Below, piece after piece: positions 1 through 5,603 of a stretch of DNA of 9,985 bases. Origin of the DNA: Agrobacterium fabrum. GTDB lineage: Bacteria; Pseudomonadota; Alphaproteobacteria; Rhizobiales; Rhizobiaceae. A model generated the notes under the pieces. It saw only the letters and a program-made list of their open reading frames with translations. It was not told the DNA's origin and ran no database searches. The stretch is taken from contig QFOL01000135.1 in NCBI GenBank assembly GCA_003241215.1, positions 1 through 9,985 on the forward strand, in the 5' to 3' direction. Both the position numbers and the translations under genes were made by a program. Each line of letters begins with the position of its first letter. The stretch's first letter is position 1.

Positions 1-47
1 CGCAACAGGAAGAAGTCCTCATTCGCGCGGGAGTAGCCTACGCATGA
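1..47 (+). CDS. pcaI: 3' end of upstream CDS, probably 3-oxoadipate CoA-transferase subunit A (partial)
   Basis: Only the last codons are present, so identity rests on context: PcaJ is the B subunit of a two-subunit CoA-transferase and its partner gene normally lies directly upstream. Two frames could be the real end. Frame 3 reads QQEEVLIRAGVAYA and stops at 45-47, overlapping the pcaJ start in an ATGA junction typical of translational coupling; this peptide looks like the tail of such A subunits. Frame 1 reads RNRKKSSFARE, stops at 34-36, and has the higher GC3. I prefer frame 3 because of the overlap and protein character, but the choice is not secure. The 5' part lies outside the window. 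Confidence 0.5.
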   Translation, partial: QQEEVLIRAGVAYA

Positions 48-739
48 CCACGACCATCGACACCCGCGAAGACATCAAGCTTTCCAACGCCCAGATCGCC
101 TGGCGCGCGGCGCAGGACATCGAGGACGGCGCTTACGTCAACCTCGGCATAGGCTTTCCGGAAATGGTGGCGCGTTACCAGCCGCCCGGCCGTCAGGCGA
201 TCTTCCACACCGAAAACGGCATTCTCAATTTCGGCGAAGCGCCGCCGGAAGGCGAAGAGGACTGGAACCTTATCAATGCCGGCAAGAAGGCTGTGACGCT
301 GAAGCCGGGTGCGGCCTTCTTCCACCATGCCGACAGCTTCGCCATGGTGCGCGGCGGGCATCTGGATGTGGCGATCCTCGGGGCCTATCAGGTGGCGCAG
401 AATGGCGATCTCGCCAATTGGCGCGTCGGCTCCAAGGGCGTGCCGGCCGTCGGCGGCGCGATGGATCTGGTGCATGGCGCAAAACAGGTCTTCGTCATCA
501 CCGAACATGTGACCAAGAACGGCGAACCGAAGCTCGTTGGAAAATGCGCTTTTCCGCTGACTGGCGTTGGCTGCATCACCCGCATTTATACCAGCCATGC
601 TGTCATTGACGTGGTGGATGGCCGCTTCGTGCTGCGTGAAAAACTGCCGGCGATGACCTTCGATGAATTGCAGGCCATGACCGGCGCGCCTTTGGCGGTC
701 GATGGCGAGGTCGCCGATCTCGTCGCCCCGGAACTTTGA
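44..739 (+). CDS. pcaJ: 3-oxoadipate CoA-transferase subunit B
   Basis: This is the beta subunit of the succinyl-CoA:3-oxoadipate CoA-transferase of the beta-ketoadipate pathway. With PcaI it moves CoA from succinyl-CoA to 3-oxoadipate in the cytoplasm. The 231-residue length is normal for a separate B subunit. Visible family motifs are the glycine-rich YVNLGIGFPEMV near residues 31-42 and the TENGILNFGE block near 56-65; Glu57 in the ENG motif matches the catalytic glutamate that forms the glutamyl-CoA intermediate in class I CoA-transferases. A GGGAG sequence lies about 10 bases before the ATG. The gene ends 10 bases before pcaF, so the two are co-transcribed. Closely related acetoacetate or 3-oxoacid CoA-transferases share the fold; adjacency to a PcaF-type thiolase makes 3-oxoadipate the best substrate call. 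Confidence 0.88.
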   Translation: MTTTIDTREDIKLSNAQIAWRAAQDIEDGAYVNLGIGFPEMVARYQPPGRQAIFHTENGILNFGEAPPEGEEDWNLINAGKKAVTLKPGAAFFHHADSFAMVRGGHLDVAILGAYQVAQNGDLANWRVGSKGVPAVGGAMDLVHGAKQVFVITEHVTKNGEPKLVGKCAFPLTGVGCITRIYTSHAVIDVVDGRFVLREKLPAMTFDELQAMTGAPLAVDGEVADLVAPEL

Positions 740-749
740 GGAAAAACCG

Positions 750-1955
750 ATGACCGATGCATTCATCTGCGACTATATCCGCACGCCCATCGGCCGCTTC
801 GGCGGCGCGCTTTCGTCAGTCAGGGCCGACGATCTCGGCGCGGTGCCGCTGAAGGCGCTTGTCGAGCGCAACCCGTCCGTCGACTGGGAAGCGGTCGAGG
901 ATGTGATCTTCGGTTGCGCCAATCAGGCGGGTGAGGATAACCGCAACGTCGCACGCATGTCGCTGCTGCTTGCCGGCCTGCCGGTTTCGGTCAGCGGCAC
1001 GACCATCAACCGCCTGTGCGGTTCGGGCATGGATGCCGTCATCGCCGCCGCCCGCGCCATCAAGTCTGGCGAGGCGGAGCTGATGATCGCCGGCGGCGTC
1101 GAAAGCATGAGTCGCGCACCCTTCGTTCTGCCGAAGGCGGACAGCGCCTTCTCGCGCAATGCCGAAATCTACGACACGACCATCGGCTGGCGTTTCGTCA
1201 ACCCGCTGATGAAGGCGCAATATGGCGTCGATTCCATGCCGGAAACGGGCGACAATGTCGCCGTCGATTATCAGGTGTCGCGGGAAGATCAGGACGCCTT
1301 TGCCGTTCGCAGCCAGGAAAAGGCGGCCGCGGCGCAGGCCAATGGCCGCCTCGACAGGGAAATCGTCTCGGTGACGATCCCGCAGCGCAAGGGCGATCCG
1401 CTGGTGGTATCGAAGGACGAACATCCGCGCGCCACCAGCCTTGAAGCGCTGGCGAAGCTGAAGCCGGTCAACAGGCGCGATGGCGCGACGGTGACGGCGG
1501 GCAATGCATCCGGCGTCAATGACGGCGCAGCCGCACTCATCATCGCTTCGGCGGAAGCGGCGAAGAAATACGGGCTGACGCCGATTGCCCGCATTGTCGG
1601 CGGCGCCACCGCCGGCGTGCCGCCGCGTATCATGGGCATCGGCCCGGCCTCGGCGTCGCAGAAGCTCCTCGCCCGCATCGGCTGGACGGCTGCCGATCTC
1701 GACATTGTTGAACTCAACGAAGCCTTTGCCTCCCAGGGCCTGGCAACGCTCCGCCTGCTCGGGATCGCCGATAATGATCCGCGTGCGAACCCGAATGGCG
1801 GGGCAATCGCGCTTGGGCATCCGCTTGGCATGTCCGGCGCACGTATTGCCGGCACGGCGGCGCTTGAACTTTCGCTGACCGGCAAACGTCTTGCGCTCGC
1901 CACCATGTGCATCGGCGTCGGGCAGGGTATTGCCGTGGCGCTGGAACGGGTCTGA
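750..1955 (+). CDS. pcaF: 3-oxoadipyl-CoA thiolase
   Basis: Thiolase performing the final beta-ketoadipate step: 3-oxoadipyl-CoA plus CoA gives succinyl-CoA and acetyl-CoA. The 401-residue length is standard for the acetyl-CoA acyltransferase family. The catalytic set is complete: nucleophilic Cys90 in NRLCGSGMDA, His357 in GHPLGMSGAR, and Cys387 in CIGVGQG. The NEAFA motif is also present (encoded near 1719-1733). The ATG at 750 is chosen over an upstream in-frame start at 702 because it gives the usual thiolase N-terminus and has GAGG about 8 bases upstream, at the end of pcaJ. The upstream start would overlap pcaJ. The PcaF role rather than a generic acetoacetyl-CoA thiolase follows from its place directly behind pcaJ. 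Control by a PcaR/PcaQ-type regulator is expected but no regulator gene is in the window. Confidence 0.9.
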   Translation: MTDAFICDYIRTPIGRFGGALSSVRADDLGAVPLKALVERNPSVDWEAVEDVIFGCANQAGEDNRNVARMSLLLAGLPVSVSGTTINRLCGSGMDAVIAAARAIKSGEAELMIAGGVESMSRAPFVLPKADSAFSRNAEIYDTTIGWRFVNPLMKAQYGVDSMPETGDNVAVDYQVSREDQDAFAVRSQEKAAAAQANGRLDREIVSVTIPQRKGDPLVVSKDEHPRATSLEALAKLKPVNRRDGATVTAGNASGVNDGAAALIIASAEAAKKYGLTPIARIVGGATAGVPPRIMGIGPASASQKLLARIGWTAADLDIVELNEAFASQGLATLRLLGIADNDPRANPNGGAIALGHPLGMSGARIAGTAALELSLTGKRLALATMCIGVGQGIAVALERV

Positions 1956-1962
1956 TTGTCTG

Positions 1963-1999
1963 GCGGCATTCGGCCTCGTCAAAACGGTGCGAATGCCGC
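1963..1999 (+). terminator. Hairpin just after pcaF, possible transcription end of the pca operon
   Basis: A perfect 10-bp inverted repeat, GCGGCATTCG at 1963-1972 and CGAATGCCGC at 1990-1999, encloses a 17-base loop and starts 7 bases after the pcaF stop. It is not followed by a T run, so it is not a textbook intrinsic terminator. It could be a weak terminator, an mRNA 3'-end stabiliser or a factor-dependent stop. Confidence 0.45.
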
Positions 2000-2067
2000 T
2001 GCCTCGATTTCCTCTTGAGTGACTTCTGCTAGTCCTGCACTCGGTTGGCGATTTTCTCGCCTTGGTA

Positions 2068-2192
2068 CCTTCCTCATTCCTGTGCTTGTCACAGGAATCC
2101 AGCCGACGCGCGTCTGCGCGGCGCAGGGAGTCTTTTCAGCCCAAGGACTTGGGCTGGCTGGATCTCTGTGACAAGCACAGAGATGAGGGAGG
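2068..2192. repeat. Intergenic mosaic repeat, copy 1 (RIME-like palindromic element)
   Basis: This roughly 125-bp element is built of nested palindromes. Its ends, CCTTCCTCAT (2068-2077) and ATGAGGGAGG (2183-2192), are inverted with one mismatch. The left arm is a hairpin with a 9-bp stem (2076-2084 with 2090-2098) and loop CTTGT. The right arm is a hairpin with a 9-bp stem (2162-2170 with 2176-2184) and loop ACAAG. Between them lie CCAGCC, the GACGCGCGTC palindrome (2105-2114) within an imperfect hairpin at 2102-2122, a short spacer, and the hairpin CAGCCCAA-GGAC-TTGGGCTG (2137-2156). A second copy lies at 8722-8835. The design resembles the rhizobial intergenic mosaic elements (RIME); the exact family assignment is from memory. 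An 11-bp lead, ATTTTCTCGCC (2051-2061), is also shared with copy 2. Confidence 0.8.
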
Positions 2193-2195
2193 CAA

Positions 2196-2213
2196 CGGCA
2201 TTTTAAAATGCCG
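2196..2213. repeat. Perfect 18-bp palindrome next to mosaic repeat copy 1
   Basis: CGGCATTTTAAAATGCCG reads identically on both strands and begins 3 bases after the end of the mosaic repeat. The AT-rich centre in GC-rich surroundings makes it stand out. It might be a protein-binding site, part of a larger repeat unit, or a small hairpin that ends transcription coming from pcaF. Confidence 0.5.
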
Positions 2214-2284
2214 ATCTCGCAAACGGCGCGCCTGCCTGACATTCACCTCCATGGCCTTCCCTGACGAAATCCTCCGGCATGCGT

Positions 2285-2299
2285 TGGATTCCATCATGA
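2285..2299. promoter_or_regulatory. Candidate LacI operator upstream of the first lacI gene
   Basis: TGGATTCCATCATGA here is identical to 3392-3406, downstream of the same lacI gene and upstream of the binding-protein gene. It contains the palindrome TGGA-T-TCCA and lies about 56 bases before the lacI start. A shared palindromic sequence on both sides of a local LacI gene is what an autoregulated repressor with a neighbouring target would give. No strong sigma-70 promoter boxes could be assigned around it. Confidence 0.5.
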
Positions 2300-2323
2300 T
2301 CCGTGACATGTTTTGCGAGATAT

Positions 2324-2341
2324 GACGGAAATCTTTCCGTC
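2324..2341. promoter_or_regulatory. 18-bp inverted repeat abutting the lacI ribosome binding site
   Basis: GACGGAAA and TTTCCGTC form perfect 8-bp arms around a 2-base centre, immediately before the GGGGG ribosome binding site of the lacI gene at 2355. Size and symmetry suit an operator of a LacI-family dimer, placed where binding would block transcription. It could instead be an mRNA hairpin masking the ribosome site. A single half-site (TTTCCGT, 3708-3714) precedes the binding-protein gene. Confidence 0.4.
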
Positions 2342-2354
2342 TGGGGGTATCTTC

Positions 2355-3383
2355 ATGAAACGTCCGACCATCACAGATGTCGCAAAGGCCGCCGGCGTCA
2401 GCGTCGCCACCGTCGACCGGGTGCTGAACGGTCGTCTGCCGGTGCGCGAGGAAACCGCGCGGCGGGTGTTCGAGGCGGCGGAGAAGATCGGTTTTCATGC
2501 CACCAACATCATTCGCCAGCGCATGCTGGCCGACATGCCGTCCTATAATCTCGGCATCATCCTGCGCAAGGAACGGCACGCCTTTTACCAGACCTTTGCC
2601 GACGAGCTGGAGCTTGCGGCGCGCAATGTCAGGGATCGCCACCTCAACCTGCGCATCGAATTCGCCCAGTCGGGCGAGCCGGGGGAGCTTGCGGCGCTGC
2701 TGACAGGCATGAAGGGCCGCGTGCAGGCGGTGGCCGCCACCGGGCCGGATCATCACGATGTCACGGCCGCCGTCGAGGCGCTGAAGGCCAGGGGTATCCC
2801 GACCTTTTCGCTGCTGTCCGATTTTGCCCAGGGCGTGCGGGAGGCCTATCTCGGCGCCAACAACATGAAAGTCGGGCGCACGGCGGCCTGGATGATCTCG
2901 CGGCTGGCGCGCAGCAGGGGCAAGGTGCTTCTGCTGCTGGGCGGCCACAGGTTCCATGGCCATTCGCTGCGCGAAACCGGCTTTCGCAGCTACATGCGCG
3001 AATATGCGCCGGAATTCGAGGTGATGGATGCCCTCATCACGCTGGAAACGCGTCGGCTGACCTATGAGCTTGTCATGGACACCATCGCCAAGCACCGGGA
3101 TCTCGTCGGCATCTATTGCATTGGCGGCGGCATGGAAGGGGTGATCGAGGCGCTGCAGCAGGAGAACCGGCAGGACACCATCGTCTGCCTCGTGAATGAA
3201 CTGACGCCCGAATCCCGTCAGGCGCTTTTGGAAAAGCGCATCAGCGGCGTCTTCCAGACATCGCTTCGCGAGCTGTGCGCCGACCTGCTGGCCACCATGG
3301 TGCACACCATCGAACACGGCATGGCGGACACGCCGGGGCAGAGGTTTGTGCCCGCGCATCTGTTGATTCCTGAGAGCCTTTGA
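2355..3383 (+). CDS. LacI-family regulator with ribose-binding-protein-like sensor domain
   Basis: Probable repressor of the sugar/inositol genes that follow. The N-terminal helix-turn-helix spans residues 5-26 (TITDVAKAAGVSVATVDRVL) and continues into the hinge helix region near residues 46-58. The rest, up to residue 342, is a periplasmic-binding-protein-like sensor closer to the ribose/inositol binding type (Peripla_BP_4) than to the classic LacI core, for instance NNMKVGRTAAWMI in the middle. ATG 2355 is preferred to an in-frame ATG at 2313 because it has GGGGG 7 bases upstream and places the helix-turn-helix at the usual distance from the N-terminus. The adjacent gene encodes a binding protein of the same broad fold, so both may recognise the same ligand. 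Ligand identity is inferred from the neighbours only. Rhizobial main iol genes are usually controlled by an RpiR-type IolR, so LacI control here would be a difference. Confidence 0.85.
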   Translation: MKRPTITDVAKAAGVSVATVDRVLNGRLPVREETARRVFEAAEKIGFHATNIIRQRMLADMPSYNLGIILRKERHAFYQTFADELELAARNVRDRHLNLRIEFAQSGEPGELAALLTGMKGRVQAVAATGPDHHDVTAAVEALKARGIPTFSLLSDFAQGVREAYLGANNMKVGRTAAWMISRLARSRGKVLLLLGGHRFHGHSLRETGFRSYMREYAPEFEVMDALITLETRRLTYELVMDTIAKHRDLVGIYCIGGGMEGVIEALQQENRQDTIVCLVNELTPESRQALLEKRISGVFQTSLRELCADLLATMVHTIEHGMADTPGQRFVPAHLLIPESL

Positions 3384-3388
3384 TGGTT

Positions 3389-3406
3389 TGATGGATTCCA
3401 TCATGA
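3389..3406. promoter_or_regulatory. Palindromic candidate operator for the binding-protein/iol operon
   Basis: TGATGGA-T-TCCATCA (3389-3403) is a perfect inverted repeat with 7-bp arms. The last 15 bases of this feature (3392-3406) are identical to 2285-2299. A similar half, TTGATGGTTTCC, occurs at 3431-3442. It lies just after the lacI stop and about 320 bases before the downstream start, so a long leader or looping between sites is implied if it regulates that operon. Confidence 0.5.
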
Positions 3407-3563
3407 AGCCGATGCCCGTTTCTATCAGGCTTGATGGTTTCCGCGCTTCCTGACGCGTTGACGCCGGCTCCGGACTGGGAAATCTTGCCTGCGTGCGGAA
3501 CGGGCAGGAGGCCGGGTCCATACGATATTAGATCAGTTCAAGGCCGTTTGACGCTGCGGGTTT

Positions 3564-3580
3564 TCCTTCGCGGCGAAGGA
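3564..3580. promoter_or_regulatory. 17-bp palindrome in the leader of the binding-protein gene
   Basis: TCCTTCGC-G-GCGAAGGA has perfect 8-bp arms around one central base, about 145 bases before the TTG start. With a single central base it cannot form a tight RNA hairpin without opening pairs, so a protein-binding site is the simpler reading. The binding protein is unknown. Confidence 0.4.
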
Positions 3581-3725
3581 TCGGCTTTTGCCGGAAAACG
3601 GCGGTCGGGCGGCTGAGCTGCGGCCTTGCCCAGACGGGCCGAACGCGCCGGAGCAGGCAAGACAGACGGCCGGCTCCGGCGAAACAGGATGATTGAACGA
3701 GCGGCAATTTCCGTGGGAGGAAAAC

Positions 3726-4649
3726 TTGAAAAAATTACTGATGGCGACAGCACTGTGCATCTTCGCGACACCGGCCCTTGCCGAGACCCGCATTGCGGTG
3801 TCGATGACGTCTTTCGACAATCCGTTTCTGACGATCCTGCTAAACGGCATCAGGGCCGAGGCCGGGCGCGATAAAAACATCGAGATTCTGGTCGAGGATG
3901 CCCAGCTCGATCCGTCGAAGCAGCTCAATCAGGTGCAGAATTTCATTGCCAACGGGGTCGATGCGATCATCGTCAACGCGGTCGATGGCGATGCCACCTC
4001 GGCGATCACCAAGGCCGCGTCCGCCGCAAAAATTCCGCTCGTCTATGTCAATCATCCGCCCGCCGAACTGGAAACCGGCCTGCCTGACGGCACGGCCTTT
4101 GTAGGTTCCAACGAGCTCGATTCCGGCACCATGGAAGCCGAATCCGCCTGCAAGCTGATGGGCGGCAAGGGCAAGGCCGTTATCCTGATGGGACCATTGG
4201 AAAATCACGCGGCGCTGGTGCGCACCAAGGATGTGGAAACGGTATTTTCCAAACCGGACTGCAAGATCGAAATCCTCGAAAAGCAGACGGCGAACTGGAG
4301 CCGCACGCAGGCGCAGGACCTCGTTTCATCCTGGCTGACGGCGGGCATCCAGTTCGATGCCGTCATCGCCAATAATGATGAAATGGCGATCGGCGCCGCG
4401 CAGGCGCTGAAGGCGGCGGGCGTTTCCATGAAGGATGTCGTCATCGCCGGTATCGACGCCACGCCGGACGGCCTTGCCGCCATGCAGGCCGGCGATCTCG
4501 ACATTACCGTTTACCAGAATGCGACGAAGCAGGGCGAGGTTTCCGTCCAGACGGCGGTGAAGGCCGCTGCCGGGCAGGGCACTGAGAAGACGCTCTGGGT
4601 GCCGTTCGAACTCGTCACCCCGGAAAACATGTCCGCCTACGCCAAATAA
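3726..4649 (+). CDS. Sugar ABC transporter periplasmic binding protein, inositol/ribose type
   Basis: Secreted solute receptor for an ABC importer, probably binding a sugar or inositol. Starting at TTG 3726 gives a textbook signal peptide: Lys2-Lys3, a hydrophobic core, and ATPALA before a likely cut after residue 19. GGGAGG lies 5 bases upstream of this TTG. An in-frame TTG at 3693 would add residues that spoil the signal peptide. The 307-residue protein follows the RbsB/Peripla_BP_4 plan: SFDNPF near 29-34, NAVDGDA near 84-90, VRTK near 165-168, NNDEMAIGAAQAL near 216-228, GIDATPD near 242-248 and YQNATKQG near 263-270, the usual sugar-contact loops. It resembles alphaproteobacterial inositol-binding proteins, which fits the iol genes behind it. 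The ATPase and permease such a receptor needs are absent nearby; the permease at 8913 belongs to a different transporter class. It is separated from iolH by 47 bases. Confidence 0.85.
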   Translation: MKKLLMATALCIFATPALAETRIAVSMTSFDNPFLTILLNGIRAEAGRDKNIEILVEDAQLDPSKQLNQVQNFIANGVDAIIVNAVDGDATSAITKAASAAKIPLVYVNHPPAELETGLPDGTAFVGSNELDSGTMEAESACKLMGGKGKAVILMGPLENHAALVRTKDVETVFSKPDCKIEILEKQTANWSRTQAQDLVSSWLTAGIQFDAVIANNDEMAIGAAQALKAAGVSMKDVVIAGIDATPDGLAAMQAGDLDITVYQNATKQGEVSVQTAVKAAAGQGTEKTLWVPFELVTPENMSAYAK

Positions 4650-4696
4650 GCCGGAGCCTCTGCCCCGGTCTCGTTATCCCTCCACTGGAAACAGCC

Positions 4697-5593
4697 ATGA
4701 AACATACGCTCGATCCCCACATGTTCCGGCACCTCTCCCTGGCCGAAACATGCCGCAAGGTCGCAGACCTCGGTTATGATTATGTCGAACTTTCGCCCCG
4801 CCCGGATTTCCTCTCCTGGTGGACCCGGCCGAAGGTCTATCCCGAACGCGTCGCCGAATTCAAAAAGGCGCTGAAGGACCATGGTGTCGGCCTCGCCACG
4901 CTGCAGCCCATGTATCGCTGGGCAAGCCCCTATCCGGACGAGTGGGAGGTGGCGATCGACAACTGGAAACGCGCCATCGAGATTGCGGTTGAGATGGAAT
5001 GCCCGATGTTCGTTTCGGAGTTCGGCCGTGGCGGCTCGCCGGAGCGCAGCCTCAATGACCGTTCCGGCCTGCACCGTCCGGAAACCTGCGAAGCGCAGTT
5101 CTTCCGCGCCATGGATATTCTGGTGCCTATCCTCGAGCGGGAAGGGCTGGTGCTGTCGCTGGAGGCGCATCCCGAAGACTGGATCGAGGAGATCGCGCCG
5201 GCCATCGACATCATCAAGACCATCAATTCCGAGGCGGTAAAGGCCTCCTTCATCGCGCCGCACACGTTCTTTTACGGACCGGACATGGTGGCGAACCTGC
5301 GTGCGACCGAGGGCCATCTGGTGCATGTGCGGCTTGCCGATACCTATGACCACAACAAGTCATCGCAGCTGCGTTACATCGTCAATCCGCCCGGGTCGAA
5401 GGTCAGGGTGCATCAGCACACCGATTTCGGCCAGGGTGAGATCGACTGGGAGACCTTCTTTGCGACGCTTGCCGACATGAAATTCGACGGCGTGCTGTCG
5501 AACTGCGTCTTTGCCTGGGAAGACCGTGTCGATGAAAGCGCGCGGTTCATGCTCAGCGAAACCCGGCGATATGTCGCCAAATACTGGAAATGA
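4697..5593 (+). CDS. iolH: IolH-like TIM-barrel protein (sugar phosphate isomerase/epimerase fold)
   Basis: Xylose-isomerase-like TIM barrel (AP_endonuc_2) of 298 residues. It matches my memory of Bacillus IolH across its length: [10 protein letters not shown] near 5-14, ELSPRPDF near 31-38, [10 protein letters not shown] near 155-164, APHTFFYG near 187-194, LADTYDH near 213-219, and LRYIVNPPG followed by VHQH near 225-241. IolH belongs to the inositol operon in Bacillus but has no settled reaction, so function here is inferred only as part of inositol isomer catabolism. Compared with IolI, the usual metal tetrad seems altered: Glu156 and His210 are kept, while the aspartate and final glutamate positions appear to be Ile186 and Cys270 in my hand alignment. 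His189, His239 and His241 are other possible ligands. The ribosome site is weak (GGAAA before ATG 4697). It is followed after 10 bases by iolG. Confidence 0.8.
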   Translation: MKHTLDPHMFRHLSLAETCRKVADLGYDYVELSPRPDFLSWWTRPKVYPERVAEFKKALKDHGVGLATLQPMYRWASPYPDEWEVAIDNWKRAIEIAVEMECPMFVSEFGRGGSPERSLNDRSGLHRPETCEAQFFRAMDILVPILEREGLVLSLEAHPEDWIEEIAPAIDIIKTINSEAVKASFIAPHTFFYGPDMVANLRATEGHLVHVRLADTYDHNKSSQLRYIVNPPGSKVRVHQHTDFGQGEIDWETFFATLADMKFDGVLSNCVFAWEDRVDESARFMLSETRRYVAKYWK

Positions 5594-5603
5594 GGTTTTT
5601 CAG

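Larger units (their letters stand above)
1956..2354. other. 399-bp intergenic region between pcaF and the first lacI gene
   Basis: No credible gene lies here. From left to right it holds the hairpin after pcaF, about 50 bases with no recognisable signal, mosaic repeat copy 1, an 18-bp palindrome centred in ATTTTAAAAT, a candidate operator (2285-2299), a second palindrome (2324-2341) and the lacI ribosome binding site. Short open frames across the repeat are by-products of its GC-rich palindromes. Confidence 0.7.
3384..3725. other. 342-bp intergenic region upstream of the binding-protein gene
   Basis: This is a control region without a convincing gene; a 61-codon frame at 3431-3616 has no recognisable features. 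It contains repeated TGATGG units (3381, 3389, 3432), the palindromic candidate operator at 3389-3406, a 17-bp palindrome at 3564-3580 and the ribosome binding site GGGAGG at 3715-3720. A TTGACG at 3548-3553 could be a -35 box but has no good -10 partner, so I do not call a promoter. Confidence 0.65.

Noticed and set aside
38..766. Minus-strand open frame of 242 codons antisense to pcaJ
   Set aside because: Arg/His-rich shadow of a GC-rich gene with strong GC3; pcaJ on the plus strand is clearly recognisable.
816..1982. Minus-strand open frame of 388 codons antisense to pcaF
   Set aside because: Mirrors the thiolase gene; no family motifs, and composition typical of an antisense shadow.
2068..2192. 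CRISPR array or insertion sequence suggested by nearby palindromes
   Set aside because: There are no regularly spaced repeats with spacers and no transposase gene; only two dispersed copies of a short structured element are seen.
2062..2325. Possible 87-codon gene across mosaic repeat copy 1
   Set aside because: The frame is created by the repeat's GC-rich palindromes and no conserved protein features are seen.
2136..3521. Minus-strand open frame of 461 codons across the first lacI gene and the mosaic repeat
   Set aside because: Runs through repeat palindromes and is antisense to an evident LacI gene; Arg/His/Gln-rich without recognisable domains.
3548..3553. TTGACG as a -35 promoter box
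   Set aside because: No acceptable -10 hexamer at 16-18 bases spacing, so no promoter is called.
3431..3616. Possible 61-codon small gene between lacI and the binding-protein gene
   Set aside because: No good ribosome site, no recognisable motif, and it overlaps the palindromes of a control region.
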